From: Rutpela maculata
Lineage: Eukaryota; Arthropoda; Insecta; Coleoptera; Cerambycidae
Direction: 5' to 3'
Assembly (NCBI GenBank): GCA_936432065.2
Contig: OW386286.2
Span: forward strand, 84,943,652 to 85,007,651
DNA length: 64,000 nt
In this document: positions 1 to 10,751 of the stretch, piece after piece
How the letters are laid out: every line of letters starts with the position of its first letter
Position numbering within the stretch: the stretch's first letter is position 1
The notes under the pieces: generated by a model
Databases searched by the model: none
What the model was told of the DNA's origin: nothing
The model's input: only the letters and a program-made list of their open reading frames with translations
Position numbers and translations under genes: made by a program

Positions 1-914
1 GTAGCATCTCCAGCAAAAGGTATAGAACGCGTGTATACGTAAATAAAATATGGCAGCTGTTGGGACCGAGGATGCTGCGTTTTCGTGATACAGACATGGT
101 ATACTCCGTATAGGGCCAACGCAACATCCTCCGGTTCGGGCAGCTCGTATCAGAGTCTCCTGGTATGTATATGCGTGCTCCGAAATGACGCGGCGGCGGC
201 GCAATACAATACAATGCCCAACTATAATAATAAACCTGACAATTTTAATCCTTCTTCTATCATTACTGTATGTCCGGAACCTTGAGATTCAATGCCAATT
301 TCATTTAAACAAATTCTCTGAGGGCGTGTGCTTACAAACAGCCTTAATTTGCTTTTTTTTTGTCGCGGCGGAAATCATTTTTCTCAGATGTGAACTGGGA
401 AAAAGCTCAGTTCAAATTTTTTTCGTCTTCCCAATGATATTTGGAATAGCCTGAAGATGAGAACTGCTTCGCTGCGATGACTTGATCAACTCTCAAAATT
501 AAGCAACATGCTAATGTAATCACTCGTAACTGAACTAGCGAAAAGTTCCGTTCGAACTTTCATGTGGTCAAGAGACATCGAAACTACTCGATAATTAGCA
601 GAACTGCCTCGCCGCGGTGACCAGAATTTTGACCGATGGCTATTTGTCATTATTTCAGTCTTTGTAACTCGGCGTATCAGTCAAAAGGGCAGTTCTCAAT
701 TTTTCCTCGACAAGAAGACAAAAGAAACTTCCTCGCTGCGAAGACCGAGATGGCCGGTTTTTCTTTTCATGCCCAAAGCTCGATTTGAACCCTTTAAGAC
801 AGGTAAAACGTTCCGTCACCCTGAACTTTTCTTCTCAGCTCTCCCAAAACTGATGAAAAACGCTGGAATTATCTTCGCTAAATTAACTCGATAATCTTGG
901 TAGCGGACTGCCAT
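1..914. other. Unassigned AT-rich sequence
   Basis: No coding region, RNA gene or repeat structure that I can support. The short open frames near the left edge (66 and 89 residues) overlap each other in different frames, have low-complexity composition and match no family I recognise. Confidence 0.5.
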
Positions 915-1343
915 ACTATATGTAGTAGATTTCGACTTTCTGATCAAAAGCTCTTATGGGCCCAACTCGATCCTATGTCTAGTTTCCGAGATACAGCTCA
1001 AGAAATGTACAAGAATGACCTCTTGTATAATTAGAAAATTCATGATCTTTTTTCATACATTTAATATAGCGGATGCGGTACACAACAAATAGTTGCAAAA
1101 CGTGGCATTTTGTGATACAAATTTTTCCTTTGGCACGATTGCTCCAGATACCCAACTAAGTGATTTGACCCGCAGGACACTCGAGATTTTTTATTCGTTC
1201 ACCCTTTTGGGGGAATTTTTTCAAAACTACCCTAAATTTTCCAAAAATGTATTTACTGTGCAACAAAATTGATCCTGGAGTCGATTCCGTATGATTTCGA
1301 TAGGCCAAGACCGAATCTAAAGTTAAAAAGTAGTTGAACGTCC

Positions 1344-1672
1344 AGTGGCGTAACCAGAAATTAATTCTGGGGTTAACCTGATCTGGCTAACCTAATCTTT
1401 ATTTTTTACTTGACCTGTTACGTCATTTTACTAACTCATTGGACTGCTGAGCGTAAATTATTTAATTAATTAAACTCCATTAACAAAAACATAAATCCTC
1501 TTACAGAAACAAAACGTATTTAAACAAAATACTTATTTAGCCTTATTTTTACTTTTGCGAGTTTCTGACATTGCAAGTTACTGGAAAATATTTAAATATA
1601 AAACAATAGTTAATAATCAGAGAGTCGTAGCTCTGCGGGGGGAGGGGGGGCAATTACCTCCTTCCTATGCCA
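1344..1672. mobile_element. hAT-like MITE inside left palindrome arm
   Basis: It begins CAGTGGCGTAACCAG and ends CCTATGCCACTG, the CAGTGGCGTA-type tips common in hAT miniature elements. The interior has no coding region. The same insertion is at the matching place in the other arm, in opposite orientation. Confidence 0.6.
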
Positions 1673-1829
1673 CTGAATGTCTTAAATGCCACTTAAACAG
1701 TTTATGGACAATTTTTCTCAATTTTAGATACTTTGTGTTGTTTTTGTTATCGCGTTACTGCGTTTGGTGGTACCTTTCTTTGGCCAGACGGGCATGGCGG
1801 AGAGGAAAGGTATACGGATATCGGGCACT

Positions 1830-2300
1830 GTTCCCCTTGAAACTGTACCTTTCAATATTAATTGGTCAAGGTGCATCATATGTCAGTCCGGTAATACAAC
1901 TGATCTTAGATGCCCTGCAACAAATTCTGTAGTGTCACAGAGAAATTTGGGCTATAAAACACTTGCTAAAAATTTAGAAAGTATTAAACTTACCAACCAT
2001 ATATTGTCTTTTGGTTTCCTTGTTCCGCACCTGGACGTCGGGTGTGGCATTTAAGAAACATTCAAGAATTCAAAGGCTAAGTTCCACATTCTATGTGGAA
2101 ATCCATACATCATGCCATCCCAATTTATGAAACCAATTGAAGATGAAAATAAAACTTTTAACAGTTCCCAAGCTAAGAGTTCATCAACAGAAGTTTATCC
2201 TTTAGCCATTACTGTTTCTGACCCGCGCTTAACGAGATCCAGGGCCCCAAAAGTAAATTTGAAGGATGATTGTGCAACGAACATGTAGGTAGCAGCAGCA
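1830..2300 (+). pseudogene. N-terminal fragment of WS[KR]C-ICQ zinc-motif protein (left arm)
   Basis: Reading on the plus strand, residues around NWSRCIICQSG and LRCPATN give the C-x2-C...C pattern that opens a multi-copy insect protein family. The same opening is seen in the ORF at 18668 (DWSKCMICQ...LKCP). An FHxLCGNP stretch and TRSRAPKVNLKDDC follow in the same relative order as the later conserved blocks of the family. Stop codons interrupt the frame at about 2052. No starting ATG precedes the fragment. The molecular function of the family is unknown to me; the full protein ends in a tesmin/TSO1-like CXC domain (see 27178-27897). Confidence 0.55.
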
Positions 2301-2430
2301 ATAAAAGTTTAAGTTTTGTTAGCAACTCTTCAAACTGGTGGCGATCAAGTAACAATGGAGGCAAAGTACCATCTAATTTGTCTCGTCCGCCTGTATAACC
2401 GGTGCAGAAGAGCCGAGACGACGAAGTCCG

Positions 2431-2673
2431 GTGAATAGTGTGAGAGTACTGTCGTGTGAAGGAATAGCATTCATCGACCTCATACTGTACATAGAGGAGA
2501 AACTTGAGACTCTCGTGCTGAATGTTGTGTTCAGAATGGCAGATTTGCGCAAATTGTATCACTTACATCTTGCCCAACTTCTCCTCTCTTCGTCCCTTAT
2601 CCCTTCATACACAATTAGCATCAGGGAAAATATTCTCGCTCATTTCCCACAGCTAACCGCGACTTTGGAAGGT
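2431..2673 (+). pseudogene. Internal exon fragment of the same family (palindrome spacer)
   Basis: The spacer encodes GIAFIDLILYIEE, VVFRMADLRKLYHLHLAQL and ILAHFPQLTATLEG. These correspond to ALVDLYTYIENC, FKFSKLHELYENRF and SLKEKV in the ORF at 18668-19522, and to the block after the second zinc motif in the family as I know it. The reading ends at GAAG/GTAATT, a plausible 5' splice site. With the N-terminal patches in the arms, this shows that the palindrome encloses a sizeable part of one gene. It carries no recognisable catalytic residue. Confidence 0.5.
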
Positions 2674-2804
2674 AATTTTTTTTTTCTATAAATTAAGCAT
2701 TATTTTTATCGGCATTGCAACATTTTGTTTGCAGGTAGGGAGTACATCTTGCGGCACAACTAGTCCAACTGTTCAAGGACTGTTAAAAAGTTTTATTTTC
2801 ATCT

Positions 2805-3120
2805 TTAATTAGTTTCATAAATCGGAAGGCATGATGACATATATGGATTTCCACATACTTTGTGGAACTTAGCCTTTGAATTCTTGAATGTTTCGTAAAT
2901 GCCACTCCCGATGTTCAGGTGTGGAACAAGGTAACCATCGTTGGTGGGTTTAAGACTTTCTAAATTTTCTGCAAGGGTTTTATAGCCCAAATTTCTCTGT
3001 GATTTGTTGCAGGGCATCTAAGGTCAGTTGTATTACTGGACTGACAATGACATACTTTGCCCATTAATATTGACGGATACAGTTTCAAGAGGAACAGTGA
3101 CCGCCATCCGAACACCTTTA
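2805..3120 (-). pseudogene. N-terminal fragment of WS[KR]C-ICQ family (right arm)
   Basis: The minus strand repeats the left-arm coding patch: a short-spaced cysteine pair, then RCPATN, RNLGYKTLAENLESLKPTN and SKAKFHKVCGNPYM. Substitutions and a frameshift separate it from the left-arm version, so neither arm is likely to be translated. Confidence 0.5.
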
Positions 3121-3236
3121 TGTCATGTCCGCCTGCCCAGAGAAAGAAAGCCCACACACAGTAACGCAAGAATAAGAACAACACAAAGTATCTAGAATTC
3201 AGAAAAACTGTCCAAAAACTGTTTAAAATGACATTC

Positions 3237-3573
3237 AGTGGCGTAGGGGATAATTGCCCCCCCACAGAGCTACGACTCTCTGATTATTAGTTATTGATTT
3301 ATATTTAATTATCTTCTTGTAAGTTGCGATGAAATGTGTCAGGAGCTCGCAAAACTAAAAAGAAGACTAAATAAATATTTTTTTTAAATACGTTTTGTTT
3401 CTGTTCCCTTCTATAAGAGGATTTATGTTTCGTTAATGACTTTTAATTCATTAAATAATTTACGCTCAGCAACCTAATGAGTTAATAAAATGACGTAAGA
3501 AGTCAAGTAAAAAATAAAAATTAGGTTAGTCAAATCAGGGTTAACCCCCCAGGATTAATTTCTGGCTACGCCA
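3237..3573. mobile_element. hAT-like MITE inside right palindrome arm
   Basis: It begins CAGTGGCGTAGGGG and ends GGCTACGCCACTG. The flanks GACATT and GACGTT on the two sides suggest a decayed target duplication. It is the counterpart of the copy in the left arm. Confidence 0.6.
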
Positions 3574-4164
3574 CTGGACGTTCAACTATTTTTTAACGTT
3601 GGATTCGGTCTTGGCATATCGAAATCATACGGAATCGACTCCAAGATCAATTTTGTTGCACAATAAATACATTTTTGGAAAATTTAGGGTAGTTTCACCC
3701 CCTAGAGGTGAACGAATAAAAAATCTCGAGTGTCCTGCGGACCAAATCACTTAGTTGGGTGCCTGGAGTAATCGTGCCAAAGGAAAAATTTGTATCACAA
3801 AATGCCACGTCTTTTCACGTACCGCACCCACTAATATTGTGATACGTTCTAACAGCTCTTTATAATATTTTGAAGTAATAATATTTGTTTTTTGAATAAA
3901 AATAGCGTAGAAAAAAATTGAAGCTTCAAAAATGTTGAAGAAGAGGCTGGGAAATCTATATGTATAAAAATAACAAGTGAAACAAATATTCGGTAAATTT
4001 AGCTAACCAGTTTTTACATAAAGTATACGTGTCTTAAAAGTTCGAGAAGATACAGAATTTTACAAGAATTTATAGCTGTATCTCGGAAACTAGACATAGG
4101 ATCGAGTTGGACCCATGATAGCTATTGATCAGAAAGTAGAAATCTACAACATATTAAAAATTCT

Positions 4165-4280
4165 GCAAATTTGACCCAAAAGACATTTTAAGCCTATTTG
4201 AACAAAAAAAATAAAAACAATTTTTACCGTTGCTATACTTCCACTCAACTACGTGGATCAGGAAGTAAAACTATAAATTC
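4165..4280 (-). repeat. HINE family A, 5'-end fragment
   Basis: AAGCCTATTTGAACAA, a T-rich run, then a degraded copy of the ACTTCCAC...GTGGAAGT hairpin. This is the 5' tip of the repeat family seen in full at 25474 and 59902. Confidence 0.5.
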
Positions 4281-4304
4281 ATATGGAAAGTCGTATGGAA
4301 CCTT

Positions 4305-4420
4305 TTTTTTATCAAAATTTGATTATCTTTCATATCTAGTGACTATACTCAACACTGTATACACAACGCTACACCCAACACACTATAATTAATTATAAAA
4401 GAATGGTCATTTCAGATTTG
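4305..4420. repeat. Dispersed duplicate, copy 1 (copy 2 at 7605-7705)
   Basis: About 110 bases, including TTTGATTATCTTTCATATC and GTATACACAACGCTACAC, recur in direct orientation at 7605-7705. The remainder of 4420-5195 is AT-rich with nothing recognisable. Confidence 0.6.
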
Positions 4421-5444
4421 TCTCAATACTGACAAAATATCGATAATCCTTCTAGTTATCTTCAATCTTCTACGATTGAGAGGATAATTATTTTTTTCTG
4501 ATAAATTCACACTATGGCACAACTGCTGAAATTTTCGTGAAATACCGTTTAGTTATTAAAGAATAGCTAGTTCCTCATTTTAAATTAATATCTTTTCAGA
4601 TCCTTTTAATGGGAATCTTTTGGAATACTCCTTGTCTATGAAAAATTACTAAAAATTTAAAAAATCTCAAGAATTAACATATAATAATTAATAAATTTAA
4701 ACGTTCCAGTAACATCATTAATTGTCCCCTATAATTAAATCGTTATATTTACTCGCAATTACTCAAAGAACTGTTGGCAGAACACATCAGATTACATGTC
4801 ATGGAAAGGCAACGATTTTAAATAATCAAAGAACTTGTTAACTTGCACCTATAAAATGTTCTCGTGTTTTTTGTCAGGATGTATATCGCGATACATGATA
4901 CGGTTTTTAATTAATTAATTTATCTAGTTTTTTTTATCGTGTTTAATAAGTTCACTTTAGAGAAATTGGCAGCAAACATGGGAAGAACAGATGCAATTAA
5001 AATTATCCACTGCACTTCTCCGGATTTATATACTAAGACAAAAAATAGCTTTTGTGTGACTTAAAGAGGATTAGCAGAAATAAGCAAAAAATCAGTAATT
5101 GGAAAATGATCCAAGAATAAAGTGGTCATGTTTTTAGTTCCGTTGAAAAATGTCAAATAAAACAGTCTAGATATGGTCAATTTTCATCCGAAACATTAAA
5201 ATGCTGCTGGCTAAGGAATCACTACTACCACATCCAGAGTCCCCACTACCACCACCACCCTATTATTAAAAGGGCAGTAGTGAGGATAGCTAATGCCAAA
5301 AAAAATTGAGGCCTTTGGTTCTTGTACACACACTAAATCACAATTTCATTTTTTTTACCCCCTTTTATACTGGGGTAGGGGTGGTAATGTGGGTGATAGT
5401 GGGAGTAGCTGTTGACAAAAAATTTGGAGAACTTGGCTTCTTGT

Positions 5445-6549
5445 TACTACATTTTGAAAAAAATGTAGTATAGGTTTTGCATTTTTCCAGCGGACCATCG
5501 AAACCCGAAAAAAACGTCGGATCGAAATGAAAGTCATATCTATCGATTCGAGGGCGAATTTAGAAAATTCCGTCCGTCGGTCTGTCGGTCTGTCGGTCTG
5601 TCGGTCTGTCGGTCTGTCGGTCTGTCGGTCTGTCTGTCGGTCTGTCTGTCACCCTCGGCCCCCCTAATTCGTTTTCGGATTTCGATGAAACTTGGGTAGT
5701 TAATGGGAGGCCTTTATAAAACCTTAACGCTGGAAGCTCGGCTCCGTTCGGAAACCGAAAATACCCGATATAGACGTTTCGAGTTTTTCGGGAAAAATTG
5801 AATAACTCGGTAAAGGGGGGTCGGATCGAGATATTTCAAAAAAGAAATGGTGGCGCTGGCAACGATCTACAGATAAGTATAACAGAGACTATGTCGAAAA
5901 ACAAATGGAAATTGAATTTTTTTGTAAAAAACTGGTTTTCTCGAAATCGGGCTAGGAAGCACGATAACTGTCCAAGATATTGATCGATTTCGATGAGACT
6001 TGGTGGGATCGAAGGTACACGGCCACAAATTAAGCCTATTGCTGGCGGCCCGAATCCGTTGACCGCAAGTATTTTTTCCAAGGCCGAGTATAATTTTCCA
6101 TAGATATTGATAACTCCCGAATCGAAGGTCCGATTTTGATTTTCGAAAATAGCGATTGTAGGGCTCGATTAACTCTATTAGGTGACGTTTGTGAGAAATT
6201 TGACAAAACAAATGCGAATCTACAAATCCTGGAAAACTTAATTTTTTGGATAAATTCTACAAATACCCAACAGTTTCCTAATAAAAATCGAAAATTAAGT
6301 ATTCCGTCTATCAATCTCTACAACCGATATAAGGCACGGACCTTTTTGACAAAAAATCTGAAATAGAGTTTTTTGAAAAATTAAAAATAAACGAGTTATT
6401 TACAAAGATGCATGACCACAATATAACCGATGCCCTTTCTGTGTTTCAAAATGTAGTTAGCCTTTACTTTAGTCAATGCAAAAAGAAAAAAAAATGTACT
6501 AAATCAGCCCAACAGGGATAAAAAGTATATCAAAATGTAGTTTTTAGCT
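5445..6549 (+). mobile_element. HINE-like family B nested in family A
   Basis: It starts with the palindrome TACTACATTTTG...ATGTAGTA and has a run of TCGGTCTG octamers at about 5570-5650. A non-coding body follows, and it ends with an inverted copy of the tip (CAAAATGTAGT at 6531-6541). The architecture matches families A and C while the sequence is unrelated to them. On both sides, family A sequence resumes. Confidence 0.55.
5570..5650. repeat. GTCGGTCT octamer minisatellite
   Basis: Roughly nine tandem units of TCGGTCTG, with one or two units shortened to TCTG. It belongs to the HINE family B copy. Confidence 0.85.
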
Positions 6550-6611
6550 TGTTATAGACTGTTCCAGAGTAATCGTGCGCACAAAAAAAGTTACAGACAA
6601 ACCGACGGACT

Positions 6612-6830
6612 ATTATTATTAGAAACGCGAACAGATCTGAAGATTCGCAGTACTCAGGCCTATCGGCTGTAGAAACTGCCTTTCGAAATACCTATACCTT
6701 GACGCTTCTATTGGTGCACAGTGGCAGAGAATATGAGTGAGGTTTCATCCTCCACTTCACACATCTGATAAATAGGATCATGTTTCAATCGCATCGTATG
6801 CAGGTGCTTATTCAGAAGACAGTGCCCTGG
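6612..6830 (-). pseudogene. LINE 3' end fragment (I/RNase H type zinc knuckle)
   Basis: The minus strand reads GHCLLNKHLHTM, CQMCEVEDETSL, then after a frameshift CHCAPIEASRYRYFERQF and LQPIGLSTANLQ. GHCxLN and CxxC...EDETxxH-LC are the conserved post-RNase H block of I/R1-type LINEs; the fragment at 61640-62294 shows the same block. It is a severely 5'-truncated copy inserted in a HINE. Confidence 0.6.
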
Positions 6831-6989
6831 ACAGGCAGATGGACTAACAGGCGAACAATTTTTTTTTGCTCAAACATCTCTACATTTAATGACATTCTAA
6901 GTCTATTTGAACAAACAAAAATTTTAAATTTTGAAACTGTTACTATACTCTTCCTTCCACGATGTAAAAGTAACTTAAAATAACAGTTA

Positions 6990-7302
6990 CACAAAAAGAA
7001 AAAAATTCTCTATACCAGAAATCAAACCGTCAGTTTCCTATATATTATTGTAATAACAAATCTTACCTCCAAATTGTTTTATTTTGCCTGCTTTAAGCTT
7101 CAAGCTTTTGAAATCATAACAAACTGACGAAAAAATTGCATTTTTTCCGATTTAAAAAAAAACTGAGACGAAATCAAGCAATTAAGACATCAGATTCGTT
7201 TTTAGCACTTCAAAAGACAGAAAAATTATGCTTGATTTTTGATACAGAACATTTGTTTTGTACTTATCGTTTTCCTATGTATTTTATCGTGCTAGAAACG
7301 AA
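6990..7302. other. Unassigned AT-rich sequence
   Basis: Nothing recognisable on either strand. The 61-residue open frame from 7136 has no family signature. Confidence 0.4.
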
Positions 7303-7458
7303 TCTGATTCAAATATCTTGATTTTCTCTTAATTTTTCTTAAATCGCAAAAAAATGTCGTTTTTCATCCTTTCCTCTCAATCTGATTCAAATACCTTGAT
7401 TTTCTATTAATTTTTCTTAAATCGCAAAAAAACTTCGTTTTTCATCCTTTCCTCTCAG
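7303..7458 (+). repeat. Tandem duplication, 2 x 78 bp
   Basis: TCTGATTCAAATA.CTTGATT through CATCCTTTCCTCTCA is repeated once, directly adjacent, with a few substitutions. Confidence 0.85.
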
Positions 7459-7604
7459 TTTCATAATAATATATAACTTATTCTTATTCTTCCTGGGATT
7501 TTCCCAGTTTATATCAAAAATTACTATTTTTTTACGTTTTGGTTTATTCAACAATCATCAGAGAACTACAAAGTTTGTAAAAGACGTATGGAACCTTTTC
7601 TTCT

Positions 7605-7705
7605 CAAAATTTGATTATCTTTCATATCCAGTGACTACACACTGTATACACAACGCTACACTCAACACACTATAATTAATTATAAAAGAATAGTTAGTTT
7701 AGATT
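7605..7705. repeat. Dispersed duplicate, copy 2
   Basis: Partner of 4305-4420, including the same TATACACAACGCTACAC stretch. Sequence from 7705 to the LTR at 8109 is AT-rich without identifiable content. Confidence 0.6.
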
Positions 7706-8108
7706 TTAGAACTACAAAGTTTGTAAAAGACAAATATTTATTATGTGCTGTTTTCTTAACAATGGACGTGAATTATTTATATTAACTCATATTATTAAAT
7801 TGTACTACACTATTTACATTTTAGGTGTATATTTTGTTTGAACTTTAAATGCAATTAAAAACTGAAATTAACTACTGCCTGCCTACGTTGAACAATTACA
7901 GAGGGATTTTATTTTTGTTACCTTTTAATTTCTTGCTGTACATGTTTAAAAACCATTATTTTTTTTGAAATATTTGGTGATTTTGCAAAATTCTCAATTT
8001 TTTGCAAATATCTTGAAAAATACGCACTGTAAAATATACATCATTAACACTTCATTGAAACTGACAGAATTATCTTGAATTCGCTTCTCCTTGTAAATAC
8101 GGTATATA

Positions 8109-8471
8109 TGTTAGATCACGGTTTACATGAGTGACTTTTTAAAAAGATTTATTTACTTAAATGGAGCCAACGTTGGCTCTTGGAGAAGGAATAATACAAT
8201 AATTAGAAGTGTTTCATTCTAAGTGAGTTTTATAACTGATTCAACAAAGCGTGTTTAGTCATATTTATAACATACAGAACCTGAGTAAGCAAAATATATA
8301 ACAAAGGAATTGCAGTTCTGCAGTCTGCACAAGTTATGAGAAACAAAGGTGTAATATGATATCTTGAAGATAAGCAATTAATAAGAGAAGCTGTTATCGT
8401 GAAATATGATATACCTGTGAAGGTTTATTATGGCTAAGTCGCAATAAGATAGCGTGTAATATTATATAACA
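8109..8471 (-). repeat. 3' LTR
   Basis: 363 bp, TGTTAGATC...ATATAACA. It contains the perfect 16-bp palindrome GAGCCAACGTTGGCTC (8164-8179) and, on the sense strand, an AATAAA candidate polyadenylation signal near 8150. It differs from the other LTR at two positions. Confidence 0.95.
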
Positions 8472-8484
8472 ACTTCCCCCTTAA
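8472..8484 (-). promoter_or_regulatory. Polypurine tract
   Basis: Sense strand AAGGGGGAAGT lies directly against the 3' LTR, the expected plus-strand primer position. Confidence 0.85.
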
Positions 8485-8710
8485 TAAAAAAGTTGATGTT
8501 ATGCAGCAACTTTTGAAAATTGTTAAAACGTTAAATGAATATAATGCAAAAATAAATTGGAACAATGTTGAATGAATACAAAGCAAAACAAAATAATAAA
8601 ATAATGTAAAAGTTAAAATTGGTAAGCGATAATAAAACATTACATAATGTAATAAGGATAAAATACAATAGTCTAAATTAATAGACAAGGGTGAAACTCC
8701 ACATGAAAGT

Positions 8711-10550
8711 CTATGTTAACTCGATGTCCTCTTCTTCTTGAGGTCTAATACCGGGTCGCTTTCTTGGAGGGATCAGTCTAGGAAATTTGGTAAATACTCT
8801 GCTTCGCTCTGAAGGAGGTGAAGGAGGGTTATCCGTTGAGGGTTGGATTCGCAATGCTCCACATCTTCTTCTTCTGCATTTACAAGTTATGTAAAGTAGA
8901 ACTAATAGGATGATGAGAGTGATTGTGAAATATGTGAACCAAGATATGTGTTTGGTCACAAAAGGTTCATTTATGAGGTCATCCAAGTCTTTGGAATATT
9001 GGTCCAATTTGTTTTTAGCGATATCTAGGTCTTCTACGTCGAGATTGTTTAATTTGAGAGGTTTTAATTTTGGAATTTCGATTTTGTCGGGCATGTGATT
9101 ACAGCATTCAAAAGGAATTTGGATAGGATGTGAATTGTCCTTAATTTCGGAAAAGTCTTTGGCACTGGCTTGTATTCTAGTAATGCCTGCATAGGCGTAA
9201 CATCCTGGTTGTAGTTTGAGGATGGAATTTTTGTTGATTAACTCTGTTGTGGATTCTCTCTTTGGACAGTTGATGGTAATGTGAAGTGGTTCGGAATTAA
9301 TTACTAGCCATGTGTTGTCTTCAAGTTCTTGGACGTTGTATCCCTGACTAATAATGAAGGAAGTTTGACAGTTCTCTGGAAGTTTTGGCAATGGTTTTAG
9401 TATTCTGGCTTCACATATGGCATTTTGGTCGATAGGATAGGCAAACAGGTTCGAACATAGTTTGGTTCTAAAATAAAGTGGTTTGCATTCTTTCAAATTT
9501 TGTATAGGTATGTACATCAAAGAATCATCATCTCTCGCGATATATTTTTGTGAAATAGATAAAATGTGATGTAGACCAGTTCTGTTATCAAGTATCGGGA
9601 TAGGATATAGGCGATAGGTGTTATAATTTTGGGGTTCAACAAGTGGTATTGTTAAAACAAATACTAAGTTAGAATCCATTTGAAACGCTTGTAATTCAAT
9701 AATATCCAAATACTTAGCAACTGCCGATAATTTAATGGGGAGAGGCAAATTGTTCCTTCGTAAGCTCTGTGAAATTTCTTGTAATGCTGTTACCAAATGA
9801 TTAGGGGTTATGATTGACGTGTGAATGATTCCTAGTCTGGCAAATGTTATTGAATTTAGAATGTCGTTTAAGTTATCTTCGATATACAAATAGCTTGCCA
9901 TTAATTGTTCGGAAATGTATAAAAATTTTAGTTTTATGTGAGCAGCCTCGATAGCTTGAGTCATTGTTTGAATTGTGTGTTCTATTTCTTCGAGATCTTT
10001 GTTAAAGGTTTCCTCGTCAATTTGTAATTTTTGTATAGTCGAGTTGAAGTTTTTAATAACAGAAGTTGTAACTGAAATTTGATTTTTGATTAAGTTTTCC
10101 AATTGATGTTCGTCATTATTTAGTTTATTTATACAATTAGTATAGTACTGGCCATCTTCAGCATCTAGGTTACCAGTTATGGATTTGAATATTGTACCGA
10201 TACTGTTAAGTATTCCTCGTTTATATCTTTTTGTATCTGAAAAGATTTCGTCAAATTTCATTTTTATAGAGTTGGATATTTGTGTTAAAAGGTTAAAGTC
10301 TGTTTTAATTTCACTCGTAAAAATAATTGACTTATGATCACCATTATGGAGAGTGTACAGGATTCTGTCTAAGATATTTTGATTTTTGTCAAAAGCTAGT
10401 TTGAGGGATGAAATGTTTTTATGCACTAGTAGAGTCCATTTGTCATTTGTCACCACGATGTCCGTGTCTTGGTGGTAGTATACACCAACGGTGTTATTGA
10501 TTGGGATAATTTTGTATTGACAGAGTGCTGATCCGAACAGCAGGAGAAAC
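8711..10550 (-). CDS. env: Env glycoprotein (baculovirus F-like), spliced
   Basis: Envelope protein of the errantivirus type. The frame is open for 612 codons from a splice acceptor (TTATTTTCAG, AG at 10551-10552) to the stop at 8711, and there is no in-frame ATG near its 5' end; 10456 is a GTG. Translation therefore probably depends on splicing to an upstream initiation codon, as is known for gypsy and ZAM. Features in order: a hydrophobic leader (FLLLFGSALC); a furin-like site (RYKR) followed by a glycine-led hydrophobic stretch, the expected fusion-peptide position; a coiled-coil-prone region; a cysteine-containing ectodomain; one membrane segment (ITLIILLVLLY); and a basic cytoplasmic tail. 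No internal stop. Function is inferred from architecture only. Confidence 0.88.
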
Positions 10551-10562
10551 CTGAAAATAAAT
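10551..10562 (-). promoter_or_regulatory. env splice acceptor
   Basis: A pyrimidine-rich stretch ending TTATTTTCAG on the sense strand lies just after the pol stop at 10563. It is the only visible way to give the env frame a start. Confidence 0.65.
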
Positions 10563-10751
10563 TTAATTTTCAGTATATGGTTTCATTCTATCAAAATTTA
10601 CTTTGGTTTCTTGTTTCGTTTCGAGGTTTAATAAGGTAGCAGAATTTTGAAAAATTTCTTTTATTTTAAAAGGACCGTTAAATTTGTTTTGCAATTTGTT
10701 TTTGATTTGTGATTCTTTTACGTAAACTAAGTCACCTATTTTGTATTCGGG
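10563..10751 (-). pseudogene. pol C-terminal tail (GPY/F-type) beyond the in-frame stop
   Basis: The integrase frame continues past the stop at 10752-10754 for about 63 codons, with YKIGDLVYVKES and NKFNGPFKIKEIF, and ends at 10563. It matches the GPY/F module at the C-terminus of gypsy integrases, so the stop is a truncating mutation and not the natural end. Confidence 0.75.

Larger units (their letters stand above)
915..4157. repeat. Large imperfect palindrome (foldback), ~1.3 kb arms
   Basis: The left arm (about 915-2168) and the right arm (about 2779-4157) are reverse complements over nearly their whole length, around a spacer of about 610 bases. Landmarks pair in order: GACATAGGATCGAGTTGG at 4093 with its complement near 970; the CAGTGGCGTA insertion in both arms; the WSRC-ICQ coding patch at 1860-1990 against 2990-3090; the inner ends at 2140-2168 against 2779-2810. 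The right arm has about 150 extra bases near 3840-4060. Both arms hold the same hAT-like MITE, so the arms arose by inverted duplication of a sequence that already carried it. No clear terminal repeat or target duplication is visible at the outer ends. It could be a foldback transposon or a segmental inverted duplication. Confidence 0.8.
5198..6980 (-). mobile_element. HINE (Helentron-type) family A, interrupted copy A2
   Basis: The 3' tip (CTGGCTAAGGAATCACTAC) is at the left, and a decayed 5' hairpin tip (TTCCTTCCACGATGTAAAAGTA) is near 6950. Between them lie a C-rich stretch, TACAGACAAACCGACGG and the usual flank CTAAGTCTATTTGAACAA. The copy is split by a HINE of another family (5445-6549) and by a LINE 3' end (6612-6830). 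A short tip palindrome, a GACAGACC minisatellite and an inverted sub-terminal repeat at the other end are the hallmarks of DINE-1/HINE elements. Confidence 0.6.

Noticed and set aside
85..454. Two overlapping open frames at the left edge (66 and 89 residues)
   Set aside because: Different frames over the same bases, no family signature, no splice or promoter support.
1555..1932. 125-residue open frame as a gene
   Set aside because: It runs through the hAT-like MITE and palindrome arm; the real coding similarity is in another frame (1764-2054).
5570..5650. CRISPR-like array
   Set aside because: Head-to-tail octamers without spacers; a minisatellite of a HINE.
8434..8688. 84-residue minus frame between env and the 3' LTR
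   Set aside because: AT-rich, hydrophobic by composition, no counterpart that I know in errantiviruses; most likely 3' untranslated region.
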